Origin: a virus
DNA length: 54,622 nt
Virus record (IMG/VR): IMGVR_UViG_3300017741_000005
Coordinates: 1-54,622 of that record
Direction: 5' to 3' (one strand)
Position 1 is the stretch's first letter; each line of letters begins with the position of its first letter. Below are positions 33,178 through 42,433 of the stretch, piece after piece. Below the pieces are notes generated by a model. The model did no database searches. It saw nothing but the letters and a program-made list of their open reading frames with translations, and was not told where the DNA came from. Made by a program: the position numbers and the translations under genes.

Positions 33178-33261
33178 ATGACCCAAAACTGGCTCGAACG
33201 TGGAGTGTTCGCCATTATCGCACTATGTATTGTTGCGATTGCGGCACAACCACTCATCTAA
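33178..33261 (+). CDS. 27-residue membrane microprotein
   Basis: MTQNWLERG followed by a hydrophobic span (VFAIIALCIVAIAAQPLI). AGGA precedes the ATG by 8 bases. It lies between hsp20 and a terminator, so it is probably co-transcribed with hsp20. Function unknown. Confidence 0.52.
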   Translation: MTQNWLERGVFAIIALCIVAIAAQPLI

Positions 33262-33269
33262 CAAGAATG

Positions 33270-33299
33270 GTCAAGGGGGCAAAAGTCCCCTTGACTTTT
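33270..33299 (+). terminator. Terminator whose 3' arm carries the gp43 -35 box
   Basis: A perfect 9-bp stem, GTCAAGGGG (33270-33278) with CCCCTTGAC (33287-33295), then TTTTGTTT. The TTGACT -35 element at 33291-33296 lies inside the 3' arm, so one element ends the upstream transcript and starts the next. Confidence 0.82.
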
Positions 33300-33319
33300 G
33301 TTTATGAGTAGTGTATAAT
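33291..33319 (+). promoter_or_regulatory. Promoter TTGACT-17-TATAAT of gene 43
   Basis: A consensus -10 preceded by GTG; the leader of about 18 bases includes AGGA before the gp43 ATG. Confidence 0.82.
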
Positions 33320-33343
33320 GGTTTTATATTATGAGGATTTTAT

Positions 33344-35806
33344 ATGAAATTTTATACATCCATTGAAAGATATGGTAACACGATTCTATATCGTGGTTAT
33401 GATGGTGCGGAACGCATCAAGAAAAGAGTTCCGTTCAAACCTACACTTTTTGTAGACGGACAGAGTGAATGGAAAACACTTGAAGGTAAATCTGTTGCAC
33501 CTGTCGCAATGGACTCGATGCGTGACGCAACAGAGTTCATCAAGAAGTATGAGAAAGTTCCTAACTTCAATGTCTATGGTATGAACAACTTTGTGATGCA
33601 GTTCATCGCAGAGGTATTTCCATCTGACATCAAGTTTGACTCCAATCAAATATCAATCACCACAATCGATATCGAGGTTGCGTCTGATGAGGGCTTTCCC
33701 GAACCCGAAACCGCAAACTATCCTATCATCTCAATCTGCACAAAATCAAACAAAGAGGATTTCTTTCGAGTATGGGGTCTTGGTGAATACACACCCAAAG
33801 ATGAAAAGACAATCTTTATAAAGTGTGATAGTGAACTCGATTTGATTATGTCGTTTCTTGCTTACTGGTCAGACTATGGACTTCCTGATATTGTCACTGG
33901 TTGGAACTCCAAACAGTTTGACATTCCCTATATGGTCAATCGCACACGCAAGGTAGTCGGTGAAGAGTCGGTCAAGAAGTTCTCTCCGTGGGGTGTGGTG
34001 TCACCTCGTAAGGTTCGTGCCAACAAGTTTGGTATGAATGAGGTTGATACCTATGACATCATGGGTGTCGCACAACTTGACTATTATGACCTGTTTCGTA
34101 AGTTTACCTACAACACGCTCGGTCAACAAGAGTCCTATCGACTTGACCACATTGCGAATGTTGTATTGGGTGAGCGCAAACTATCCTATGAAGAACATGG
34201 CAATCTGCATACACTCTATAAAGAGGACTACCAGAAGTTTATTGACTATAACATCAAGGACGTTGAACTGGTTGACAAACTCGAAGAGAAACTTGGTCTC
34301 ATCAGCCTTGCACTTACTCTTGCGTATCGAGGTGGAGTGAACTATGAAGATGTCATGGGAACTACTGCTATCTGGGACTCAATCATCTATCGTATTCTCA
34401 ATCAACAGAAGGTTGTTGTTCCTCCAAAGGTTGAAAAGGTAAAGGGTGATTACGAAGGTGGATATGTAAAAGACCCGATGGTTGGTTCGCATGATTGGGT
34501 CACATCTTTTGACCTGAACTCTCTGTATCCCAATATCATTGTTCAATACAATATGTCACCTGAGACCGTCATTGATGGATTGATTGATACAGATGTGGAA
34601 CGCATGTTGCGTAAACAAACTGAGATAACAGGTAAGTATGCGACTGCTCCAAGTGGTGTTCGTTTCTCGGTTGACCGTGAGGGTGTCATTCCAAGTGTCA
34701 TTCGTCAGTATTATAGTGAACGCCGTGTCATCAAAAAAGAGATGTTGGACTCACAACAAGAGTATGAACAGACACCAACCAAGTCTTTATCAAACAAGAT
34801 TTCCCAACTAGACAATCAACAGATGGCTATCAAAATCCTCATGAATAGTCTGTATGGTGCTTTGGGTAATAGATGGTTTCGTTACTTTGACCAAAGAGTT
34901 GCGGAGTCCATCACACTAGCGGGTCAGTTGTCAATCAAATGGGCAGAACGTGAAGTCAACAAGGAGATGAATAAACTCCTTGAGACTGATAAAGATTATG
35001 TGATTGCCATTGACACTGACTCGCTCTATATTAATATGTCTGAGTTGGTCAAGAAGTTTGACCCCAAAGACCCTGTGAAGTTTCTGGATAAGATTTCGTC
35101 TGACCACTTCGAGAAAGTTCTGGAGAAGTCGTATGAAGAACTTGCAGACTACACCAACGCATACGTCAATCGTATGGAGATGGGTCGTGAGGTGATTGCT
35201 GACCGTGGTATCTGGGTTGCTAAGAAACGATACATTCTCAATGTTCATAACTCTGAGGGTGTGCAGTATGCAGAACCTAAACTCAAGATGATGGGTATCG
35301 AGGCCATCAAGTCATCCACTCCTCAAGTCGTGCGTCAGAAGATGAAAGAATTATTTAATGTTATCATTGAGGGTGATGAGTCAAATACTCAACAGTTTAT
35401 CAATCGTTTTCGAAATGAGTTTCAATCACTTCCTGCCGAAGATATCTCATTCCCTCGTGGGGTGAGTCAGGTAAACAAATGGAAAGACCGTGACTCTATC
35501 TATAAGAAGGGAACACCCATTCATGTTCGGGGTGCGTTACTATATAATCACTACACCAAAGACCTAAGATACGAGTCAATCAAGAATGGTGAGAAGATAA
35601 AGTTCGTGTATCTCAAACAACCCAATCCTATCAAGGAGAATGTCATCACCTATCCTGTCAATCTGCCTCGTGAGTTGGGACTTGAGAAGTATGTGGATTA
35701 TGGTCTGATGTTTGAGAAGACTTTTCTTGACCCACTCGAACCAATCCTCGATGCGGTTGGTTGGTCGGCTGAACCCAAAGCACAGTTGGATATGTTCTTT
35801 GCTTGA
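33344..35806 (+). CDS. 43: DNA polymerase gp43 (family B)
   Basis: 820 residues (T4 898). Exo [10 protein letters not shown] with D109 and E111; Pol motif [17 protein letters not shown] (catalytic Asp near 390); motif [21 protein letters not shown]; motif [10 protein letters not shown] with Asp near 557 and 559. The replicative polymerase with proofreading. The C-terminal LDMFFA end is a likely clamp-binding peptide. It is the first gene after its own promoter; the next gene starts in its last codons. Confidence 0.96.
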   Translation: MKFYTSIERYGNTILYRGYDGAERIKKRVPFKPTLFVDGQSEWKTLEGKSVAPVAMDSMRDATEFIKKYEKVPNFNVYGMNNFVMQFIAEVFPSDIKFDSNQISITTIDIEVASDEGFPEPETANYPIISICTKSNKEDFFRVWGLGEYTPKDEKTIFIKCDSELDLIMSFLAYWSDYGLPDIVTGWNSKQFDIPYMVNRTRKVVGEESVKKFSPWGVVSPRKVRANKFGMNEVDTYDIMGVAQLDYYDLFRKFTYNTLGQQESYRLDHIANVVLGERKLSYEEHGNLHTLYKEDYQKFIDYNIKDVELVDKLEEKLGLISLALTLAYRGGVNYEDVMGTTAIWDSIIYRILNQQKVVVPPKVEKVKGDYEGGYVKDPMVGSHDWVTSFDLNSLYPNIIVQYNMSPETVIDGLIDTDVERMLRKQTEITGKYATAPSGVRFSVDREGVIPSVIRQYYSERRVIKKEMLDSQQEYEQTPTKSLSNKISQLDNQQMAIKILMNSLYGALGNRWFRYFDQRVAESITLAGQLSIKWAEREVNKEMNKLLETDKDYVIAIDTDSLYINMSELVKKFDPKDPVKFLDKISSDHFEKVLEKSYEELADYTNAYVNRMEMGREVIADRGIWVAKKRYILNVHNSEGVQYAEPKLKMMGIEAIKSSTPQVVRQKMKELFNVIIEGDESNTQQFINRFRNEFQSLPAEDISFPRGVSQVNKWKDRDSIYKKGTPIHVRGALLYNHYTKDLRYESIKNGEKIKFVYLKQPNPIKENVITYPVNLPRELGLEKYVDYGLMFEKTFLDPLEPILDAVGWSAEPKAQLDMFFA

Positions 35807-36266
35807 CCTAAACATACACGAAGATTTCATTGATGATTTTGAAACAATTGCCTTGGATGCAAGAAATGCCGAATACTTTACACCCCAAGAATCCAATGAA
35901 ATATTAGGCGTCATTGAAAGCTGGTCAGGTCTTCGCACTCTCAATATCAAAACAATATATCCTGACCTAACAACCAAGATTGAAAAGACGACAGGTAAGA
36001 TAGTTGACCGTATGCACTTTTATCAATGTGAGGGTAATAATATAAAAGGTTTTCAAGAACATGTCAGTAGCATCGCAAAAAGAACTCACAGAGATAAGTG
36101 TCAATGGGCTGGGGTCATCTATTTGTGGGGTGAAGCAGGAACTTATTATAATGGTGAAAAGATTGACTTCAAAGAAAATCGTTTCATTTGGTATGATGCA
36201 CAAGAACCTCATGCGCCGATGGCATCTATTGAAGACCGTTGTGTCATCGTAGTTTTTATGTCTTGA
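35799..36266 (+). CDS. 2OG-Fe(II) oxygenase-like protein
   Basis: 155 residues with a C-terminal beta-helix: [22 protein letters not shown] gives an HxD pair, [12 protein letters not shown] the distal His and [10 protein letters not shown] the Arg of the family. It would use iron and 2-oxoglutarate to hydroxylate a protein or DNA base; the substrate is unknown. The most likely start is a TTG at 35799 overlapping the gp43 end (in-frame ATGs further upstream lie inside gp43). Confidence 0.65.
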   Translation: MLDLNIHEDFIDDFETIALDARNAEYFTPQESNEILGVIESWSGLRTLNIKTIYPDLTTKIEKTTGKIVDRMHFYQCEGNNIKGFQEHVSSIAKRTHRDKCQWAGVIYLWGEAGTYYNGEKIDFKENRFIWYDAQEPHAPMASIEDRCVIVVFMS

Positions 36267-36291
36267 CAATTCTCATTGGGTATGATATAGT
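36263..36291 (+). promoter_or_regulatory. Promoter TTGACA-17-TATAGT
   Basis: Extended TGA before the -10. It begins at the stop of the oxygenase gene. The ATG at 36298 falls exactly where transcription should start. Confidence 0.75.
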
Positions 36292-36297
36292 ATGATA

Positions 36298-37233
36298 ATG
36301 AATTACTCTCTTACTTTGTTTCAAAATACATTTGATAACAAGACTCATCGTGTTATGGAATTTGACACATGGGAAAAGTTTGAGAGTTTACTTTATGCAC
36401 TTAGTGAAAAGAAAGGACAAAAAGGTGGTAGAGATTCTTCTCCTCTTATCAGCCCTGCTTGTTATCGTGTGGATACTACCCGCTCTAATAAATCTGTTGA
36501 AGTATGGGGTGGCTGGGCTTGCCTTGATGTGGATGATTTTGTTTGTTCTAGCGAACATCTAGAACAGACATTATATGAAAAGTTCGGTGAGTATTATTAC
36601 ATATGTTACTCAACCGCCTCATCAACAATCGAACAACCAAAGTTTCGTCTGGTGTTTCCTCTGACCAAAGAGGTTGTCTCCAAAGACTTACCACACTTCT
36701 GGTTCGCAATGAACAAGGAGTTTGATGAGTTGGGAGACGAACAGACCAAAGACTTGTCTCGTATGTATTATGTCCCTGCACAATATCCCAATGCATACAA
36801 CTTTATCTTCACCAACGAGGGTGTGAAGATTGACCCTGACATGTTAAGAAACAAACACTCCTATGTAGAATCAACAGGTAATACGTTTCTTGACCGACTA
36901 CCTCCTGCTATGCAAGAGGCTGTAATACAGCATCGTAAGAACTCCCTAGATAATACTGATTACTCTTGGACATCATATCGGGATTGCCCATTCTTTCCAA
37001 AACGATTGGTTCAAGAGTATCGTTCTATTACTGGAACTGGATGGTATCACAAGATGTATCAGATTATGGTTGCGGTTGCAGGTAACGCAGTATCCAAAGG
37101 ATATCCGATATCTGCAAATCAGATTGCAATACTTTGTTCTGAGTTGGACAGAGAGACTGGTAACTGGTATGAAAACAGACCCCTAGATAAAGAAGCAGAT
37201 AGAGCATTAGAATATATCTATAGGAACGGATAA
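36298..37233 (+). CDS. Primase-polymerase-like (AEP) protein
   Basis: 311 residues. WGGWACLDVDDF gives the acidic DxD pair of archaeo-eukaryotic primases, followed by YICYSTASSTIEQPKFRLVFPLTKEV and DLSRMYYVPAQYPNAYNF, the layout of the RepB/VirE-type primase-polymerase domain. The usual His after the T/S-S step is not obvious (SSTIEQ), so catalysis is uncertain. The C-terminal half is helical. No T4-type gp61 primase is in the window, so this may be the primase of the phage or a replication-linked relative. An in-frame ATG at 36292 touches the -10 box; I take 36298. Confidence 0.55.
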   Translation: MNYSLTLFQNTFDNKTHRVMEFDTWEKFESLLYALSEKKGQKGGRDSSPLISPACYRVDTTRSNKSVEVWGGWACLDVDDFVCSSEHLEQTLYEKFGEYYYICYSTASSTIEQPKFRLVFPLTKEVVSKDLPHFWFAMNKEFDELGDEQTKDLSRMYYVPAQYPNAYNFIFTNEGVKIDPDMLRNKHSYVESTGNTFLDRLPPAMQEAVIQHRKNSLDNTDYSWTSYRDCPFFPKRLVQEYRSITGTGWYHKMYQIMVAVAGNAVSKGYPISANQIAILCSELDRETGNWYENRPLDKEADRALEYIYRNG

Positions 37234-38177
37234 TGAGAATACTAGTAACAGGGGGAGCAGGTTTCATTGGTAGTCACCTGATGGACTCACTCATTGAGGA
37301 TGGTTTTAAAGATGTCATGGGAATTGACAGTTTTGCTAATCATTACTATGACCCCAAGCTAAAGTATGCAAGACGAGATTATTTCGGTAATCAGGTTTAT
37401 GAATGTGACCTCAAAAACTTTGATGCACTTGACGAAGCATTCAATGTTTTAAAACCAAACATCGTGATTCATTTAGCAGGTCGTGCGAATGTTCGTGCTT
37501 CTTTTGGAAACGAGAGACTGTATCATCAAGATAATATCGATGGAACTCAAAATCTAATTGAGGTCTGTCAGATGTATGATGTTGGTAAAGTTCTCTATGC
37601 ATCAACTAGTTCTATCTATGGTGGAACACCTATTCCTGAGACTGGTTGGACTGAGGACAAAGTTACAGGTCATCAACTCAATGCATATGCATATACAAAA
37701 CATGTGAATGAGTGTCAGTTCAAGGTTTCGGGTCTGAACAATGTAGGTCTTCGATTCTTTACTGTGTATGGCCCTTGGGGTCGTCCTGATATGGCATTGT
37801 TTGATTTCACAAAAAGTATTATTGCAGACAAACCAATACAGGCTTTCAATTATGGACAGATGAAACGAGACTTTACATATATTGGTGATATTATCGAGGG
37901 TATTAAGATTGCACTCTTCGAAGATATCAAGTCTAATGAGATATTTAATATTGGTCGGGGTAAACAGGTTGAATTGATGGACTTCATTGACCATATCGGA
38001 AAAGAACTTGGCCGAGAACCAGATATTGTTCTTGCACCCAAACATCCTGCCGATACAATTGAAACTTGGAGTAATACATATAAGTTAAGAGGATTAGGAT
38101 ATAAACCTAAAACAGACATCGAACAGGGTGTCGCTGCATTTATGAAATGGTATAAAGATTATTATAAGGTGAATTGA
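37233..38177 (+). CDS. NAD-dependent epimerase (UDP-sugar 4-epimerase-like)
   Basis: 314 residues, extended SDR family: TGGAGFIGSH at 6-15, catalytic STSSIYGG and Y152xxxK156 (YAYTKH), and a GLRFFTVYGPWGRPDMA segment typical of UDP-glucuronate/UDP-galactose 4-epimerases. It would interconvert nucleotide sugars. The stop overlaps the next gene, a UDP-glucose dehydrogenase-like protein, so the two may act in one sugar pathway for host LPS change or for virion or DNA glycosylation. Confidence 0.85.
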   Translation: MRILVTGGAGFIGSHLMDSLIEDGFKDVMGIDSFANHYYDPKLKYARRDYFGNQVYECDLKNFDALDEAFNVLKPNIVIHLAGRANVRASFGNERLYHQDNIDGTQNLIEVCQMYDVGKVLYASTSSIYGGTPIPETGWTEDKVTGHQLNAYAYTKHVNECQFKVSGLNNVGLRFFTVYGPWGRPDMALFDFTKSIIADKPIQAFNYGQMKRDFTYIGDIIEGIKIALFEDIKSNEIFNIGRGKQVELMDFIDHIGKELGREPDIVLAPKHPADTIETWSNTYKLRGLGYKPKTDIEQGVAAFMKWYKDYYKVN

Positions 38178-39031
38178 TGATGAATAAATTACAAGTAGGT
38201 ATTGTTGGTTATGGTAAACTTGGACGGGCTGTTGAGTTTGCTTTCACTCATCCTCATGTCAACACATTTATTGTTGATGATGAGGAAGGAAAAAGTATTG
38301 ATGACTTGGTAGAGTGGAAACCTAATATTACAGTCATATGTGCTGAACCAGTTATTAGTGATGATGGTTTTCTTGATTGTTCTATCATTGAAGATGCAGC
38401 TCTAAAAATATTAGAACATACCAAGGGTGGTGTTATTGTTAAATCAATAATCACACCTGATATTGCCTCCCGACTTTTTGATTCTGTCTTTGACGATGAC
38501 TTAAAAAGACTGACATTTAATCCAGACCTTAATATCCACGATAATCCTAAGAGAGATTTTGTTGAAGCAGAATATCAGTTGGTTGGTGGACTTCGAGAAG
38601 CAACCGCCGCAGTTGCAAACATCTATGAGGCATTTACAAATATTCATGCTCAACAGTTTAAGTTTGCAACTGGGCCAGAGGTTTTGTATGCAAGACTTGC
38701 AACAGACTCTTTTATTGCACTCAAAAAACTCTGGTTCAATCAGGTGGTTGACTCTGCAAAAAGATTTCAATGTAACTCATCAACTGTCATCAATCATATA
38801 ATGAATGACCCTCGTGTCGGTAAAGAATATATGACTGTTCCAGACTATGATGGAAAAGATGGAATTGCAAATCAAGATATAACAAGAAACATTCGAGCGT
38901 TTTCACAGTTCGATAAAGACTTGACTTTGTTGAATGAATGTGTTATACTAAACGACAAGTATCGCAAAATAGGAGACTCGAATGTCGATAATGGACAAAC
39001 TGAAAAAGAACTCGAAAATCAAGACGACTGA
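38177..39031 (+). CDS. UDP-glucose 6-dehydrogenase-like protein, probably divergent
   Basis: 284 residues, shorter than bacterial UDP-glucose dehydrogenases (about 390-430). The N-terminal Rossmann domain KLQVGIVGYGKLGRAVEFAF, the FNPDLNIHDNPKRDFVEAEYQLVGG segment and ARLATDSFIALKKLWFNQV resemble the UDPGDH/GMD family. The catalytic Cys of GGxCxPKD is not visible; the region reads TVPDYDGKDGI with Lys and Asp kept. It may be a different dehydrogenase or inactive. Start at ATG 38177 with AAGGT upstream. The uvsX promoter lies in its 3' end. Confidence 0.65.
   Translation: MMNKLQVGIVGYGKLGRAVEFAFTHPHVNTFIVDDEEGKSIDDLVEWKPNITVICAEPVISDDGFLDCSIIEDAALKILEHTKGGVIVKSIITPDIASRLFDSVFDDDLKRLTFNPDLNIHDNPKRDFVEAEYQLVGGLREATAAVANIYEAFTNIHAQQFKFATGPEVLYARLATDSFIALKKLWFNQVVDSAKRFQCNSSTVINHIMNDPRVGKEYMTVPDYDGKDGIANQDITRNIRAFSQFDKDLTLLNECVILNDKYRKIGDSNVDNGQTEKELENQDD
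38921..38949 (+). promoter_or_regulatory. Promoter TTGACT-17-TATACT of uvsX
   Basis: Located within the 3' coding end of the preceding gene; the leader of about 25 bases carries AGGAG before the uvsX ATG. Confidence 0.72.
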
Positions 39032-40019
39032 AGTTCTAGAAAAAAGTAAATTCTTTACAGAAAAGGATATGGTCTCGACAGATGTTCCAATGGTGAACGT
39101 TGCATTGTCGGGGTCAATTAACGGTGGTGTCACGCCAGGACTTACAGTCCTTGCAGGCCCCAGTAAGCACTTCAAGACTTCGTTTGCTCTGCTCATGGCA
39201 GGTGCATATCTGAAAGCAAAAGAAGATGCAGTTCTGCTCTTTTATGATAGTGAGTTTGGTTCACCCCAATCTTACTTTGAGCAGTTCGGGATTGACACCA
39301 GCCGAGTTCTGCATACCCCGATTGCCAATGTCGAGGAACTCAAGTTTGATATAATTTCACAACTTGAGAACATTGACCGAACCGATAATGTGATTATCGT
39401 TATTGATTCGATTGGTAATCTCGCATCTAAGAAAGAACTAGAAGATGCGATGAATGAAAAGTCGGTTGCAGATATGTCTCGTGCAAAAGCACTCAAAGGT
39501 TTATTCCGCATGGTCACACCTTATTTGACTATGAAGAACATTCCGATGCTTGCCGTTAATCACACATACAAAGAGATTGGTCTCTTTCCAAAAGACATCG
39601 TGGGCGGTGGAACTGGTATCTACTACTCGTCTGATAACATCTGGATTATTGGTCGTCAACAAGATAAACAAGGAACAGAAATCAAGGGTTATCACTTTGT
39701 AATCAATATCGAAAAGTCTCGTTATGTAAAAGAGAAAAGTAAGATACCTATCTCTGTTTCTTGGGAAGGTGGTGTCCAACAGTTTAGTGGTCTTCTTGAT
39801 GTTGCTGTGGCTGGTGGGTATGTTGTCAAACCTAGTAATGGTTGGTATAGTATTGCAGGAGAAGAAAAGAAAGTTCGTCAAGCAGAGACACTCACCAAAG
39901 ATTTCTGGACTCCTGTCTTTGAGAACACTGACTTTGCTGATTTCATCAAGTCCCAATACTCAATCGGTCTTGCACAAAAAGTAGACATGGATGAGATTGC
40001 GGTGAATGAGAATGAATGA
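38982..40019 (+). CDS. uvsX: Recombinase UvsX (RecA-like)
   Basis: 345 residues (T4 391). The Walker A variant GPSKHFKT at 59-66 is typical of UvsX; then LLFYDSEFGSP, VIVIDSIGNLASKKELEDA (Walker B) and MLAVNHTYKEIGLFPKDIVGGGTGIYYSSDNIWII. It forms filaments on ssDNA for strand exchange. It overlaps the previous gene by 50 bp and its stop overlaps the next start. Confidence 0.94.
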   Translation: MSIMDKLKKNSKIKTTEVLEKSKFFTEKDMVSTDVPMVNVALSGSINGGVTPGLTVLAGPSKHFKTSFALLMAGAYLKAKEDAVLLFYDSEFGSPQSYFEQFGIDTSRVLHTPIANVEELKFDIISQLENIDRTDNVIIVIDSIGNLASKKELEDAMNEKSVADMSRAKALKGLFRMVTPYLTMKNIPMLAVNHTYKEIGLFPKDIVGGGTGIYYSSDNIWIIGRQQDKQGTEIKGYHFVINIEKSRYVKEKSKIPISVSWEGGVQQFSGLLDVAVAGGYVVKPSNGWYSIAGEEKKVRQAETLTKDFWTPVFENTDFADFIKSQYSIGLAQKVDMDEIAVNENE

Positions 40020-40422
40020 TATTGTAAACACACTGAGTGAAGATGTTCACTATGAGGTGATACCACAGGCCGATAGTCCTGATGGTTGGGATGTTCGTCT
40101 ACTTGAAGAATATCCTGAGACTGTAATTCGATTTGGTAACATCACCTTTCAAGGTGAGAATGCAGATGACCCCGATGGATACCTGTCATTTTCGTGTGAT
40201 GTAGTTTCAACTCCTGACCCTGACCTTGAGGGTATTGATGAGAACTTGACATTTCAAGAGTATTGTGGTAAAATACTTACTTCTATACTTGAAAGAGCGG
40301 TGAGTGAAGGAACTCTTGTCGGAAAAGACAATCAGACAGGAGAGATGTTGGCAACACCAGAAATGCATGAGGAAGCAAAGGAACTATACAATGAATATCA
40401 ATCTAGAACAGACGATACTTAG
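40006..40422 (+). CDS. Conserved-position hypothetical protein between uvsX and gp41
   Basis: 138 residues, acidic, not recognised. It contains WDVRLLEEYPETVIRFGNITFQGENADDPDGYLSFSCDVV (beta strands) and a helical C-terminus (MHEEAKELYNEYQ). Its overlap with both uvsX and gp41 suggests coupled synthesis and a possible replication accessory role; that is inference from position. Start ATG 40006 or 40012. Confidence 0.68.
   Translation: MRMNDIVNTLSEDVHYEVIPQADSPDGWDVRLLEEYPETVIRFGNITFQGENADDPDGYLSFSCDVVSTPDPDLEGIDENLTFQEYCGKILTSILERAVSEGTLVGKDNQTGEMLATPEMHEEAKELYNEYQSRTDDT
40246..40274 (+). promoter_or_regulatory. Possible internal promoter TTGACA-17-TAAAAT before gp41
   Basis: The boxes match at 17-bp spacing, but the element is inside a coding region and more than 100 bp from the gp41 start. 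Confidence 0.35.
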
Positions 40423-41770
40423 AAACCTTCTTACTAATGAAGAGTATATGCGAAGGGTTCTTCCTTTCATATCTCCTGATTACTTTGAGGGTGTCTATCG
40501 TGGTATGTTCAAAGAGGTTACAAAGTTCGTTGCTAAGTTCAATAAACTCCCTACTCTGGAGTCATTCAAGATTGAGATAGATGAAAACAATTCTCTTGGT
40601 GAAGAGAACTATCGTCAAGCAATTGAACTTCTTCCTAATGTCTTCACACCTGAATCTGAGAACCTTGACTGGTTGATTGAACGCACCGAGAAGTGGTGTC
40701 AAGACCGAGCAGTGTTCAACGCAGTGATGGAGAGTATCTCTATCATCGATGGTAAACATGCAACACTACAAAAGAATGCAATACCTGATGTCTTGAGTAA
40801 AGCACTAGGTGTTTCATTTGATGCAAATATTGGCCACGACTATCTTGAGAATGTGAATGAACGTTTTGACTTCTATCATCAACAGGAAGAAAGAGTTCCA
40901 TTTGACCTAGAACATTTCAATATGATTACCAAAGGTGGTCTGCCTAACAAGACACTGAACATCGCACTCGCAGGAACAGGAGTGGGTAAGTCTTTGTTCA
41001 TGTGTCATATGGGTGCATCCGCACTTTCACAAGGTCGTAATGTTCTCTATATCACAATGGAGATGGCAGAGGAACGTATCGCAGAACGCATGGATGCCAA
41101 TCTGTTGAATATTCCAATTGACCAGATTGAGAATCTATCTAAAGATATGTTCACAGACAAAGTGACTACACTGAAAGCAAAGACTGAGGGTAAACTGATT
41201 ATCAAAGAGTATCCAACAGGTCAAGCACACACAGGTCACTTTCGTGCATTGTTGAATGAACTCAAACTCAAGAAGAACTTTGTTCCTGAAATGATTTTCA
41301 TTGACTACCTAAATATATGTGCGTCATCACGAATGAAAGGAATGGGCGGTGCTATCAACTCATATTCATACATTAAAAGCATTGCAGAGGAAATTAGAGG
41401 CCTCGCAGTCGAGTTCAACGTTCCGATTGTATCTGCAACGCAGACGACTCGTTCTGGTTATTCTAATGACGATGTTGGGTTGGAAGATACGTCCGAGTCT
41501 TTTGGACTACCCGCTACCGCCGACCTCATGTTCGCACTCATCTCAAACGATGAACTAAATAATGTTGGAAAGATACTGGTCAAACAGTTGAAGAATCGAT
41601 ATAATGACCCGACACGATACAATCGGTTCACTCTCAAGATTGACAGGTCTAAGATGCGTCTCTCTGATGACAATGACAGTGATGATGGAGTGAAAGCGGA
41701 TAATGTAATTCCTGTCTTTGACCAGACTAAAACCGCTGATAGATTTAAAGATTTTAAGATAGATGGTTAA
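40391..41770 (+). CDS. 41: Replicative helicase gp41 (DnaB-like)
   Basis: 459 residues (T4 475). Walker A AGTGVGKS at 194-201, then LYITMEMAEERIAERMDANLL, Walker B EMIFIDYLNICASSRM, and IVSATQTTRSGYSNDDVG. It moves 5'-3' on the lagging strand and works with the primase. The start at ATG 40391 (AAGGA upstream) gives the family N-terminus MNINLEQTILRNLL; the open frame extends further upstream only within the previous gene. Confidence 0.93.
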   Translation: MNINLEQTILRNLLTNEEYMRRVLPFISPDYFEGVYRGMFKEVTKFVAKFNKLPTLESFKIEIDENNSLGEENYRQAIELLPNVFTPESENLDWLIERTEKWCQDRAVFNAVMESISIIDGKHATLQKNAIPDVLSKALGVSFDANIGHDYLENVNERFDFYHQQEERVPFDLEHFNMITKGGLPNKTLNIALAGTGVGKSLFMCHMGASALSQGRNVLYITMEMAEERIAERMDANLLNIPIDQIENLSKDMFTDKVTTLKAKTEGKLIIKEYPTGQAHTGHFRALLNELKLKKNFVPEMIFIDYLNICASSRMKGMGGAINSYSYIKSIAEEIRGLAVEFNVPIVSATQTTRSGYSNDDVGLEDTSESFGLPATADLMFALISNDELNNVGKILVKQLKNRYNDPTRYNRFTLKIDRSKMRLSDDNDSDDGVKADNVIPVFDQTKTADRFKDFKIDG

Positions 41771-41776
41771 GAAAAA

Positions 41777-42433
41777 ATGAGTGAAGTAAATCTTATTGCA
41801 GTGAGTAAGCCTTCTGCTATTACAGAATGCACAACAGCAGAGCAACTTATTGCCTATACCGCACGAGTAAGTAATCCTGCTAATCAGAGCAACACCGAAA
41901 CAGCACCACGTCTGTTGCGTTATCTGATTCGTGAAGCACATTGGTCACCATTTGAGATGGTGCATATGACTCTTGAAATCAAAACGACTCGTGACATTGC
42001 ACGTCAGATTTTGCGTCACCGCTCGTTCTCGTATCAAGAGTTCTCGCAACGATATGCTGTTGCGCCAGGATTTGAGTCACGCAAAGCACGACTACAAGAC
42101 GAGAAGAATCGTCAGAACTCTGTAGAGACCGATGACCATGACTTGAATGAGTGGTGGTCGATGGAACAGAAGAAAGTCCAAGCACATGCTGAGATGTCTT
42201 ATAAAGATGCACTTGCAAAAGGTATTGCAAAGGAACAAGCACGGGCATTATTACCCGAAGGTTTGACACAATCAACAATCTACATGGCGGGTTCACTTCG
42301 TTCTTGGATTCACTATTGTGACTTGCGTAGAGGGAATGGCACACAGAAGGAACACAGTGAGGTTGCTGACAAGTGTTGGGAAATCATTGGCGTTCACTTT
42401 CCAGACATTGTAAAAGCATTAGAAGATGACTGA
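41777..42433 (+). CDS. thyX: Flavin-dependent thymidylate synthase ThyX
   Basis: 218 residues. The ThyX motif RHRx7S is complete: R80-H81-R82 to S90 (RHRSFSYQEFS), with Arg92 next. It makes dTMP from dUMP using FAD and methylene-THF, and pairs metabolically with the dCMP deaminase at 30781. ThyX instead of the T4 td-type ThyA is usual in marine T4-like phages. Its stop overlaps the following gene. Confidence 0.94.
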   Translation: MSEVNLIAVSKPSAITECTTAEQLIAYTARVSNPANQSNTETAPRLLRYLIREAHWSPFEMVHMTLEIKTTRDIARQILRHRSFSYQEFSQRYAVAPGFESRKARLQDEKNRQNSVETDDHDLNEWWSMEQKKVQAHAEMSYKDALAKGIAKEQARALLPEGLTQSTIYMAGSLRSWIHYCDLRRGNGTQKEHSEVADKCWEIIGVHFPDIVKALEDD

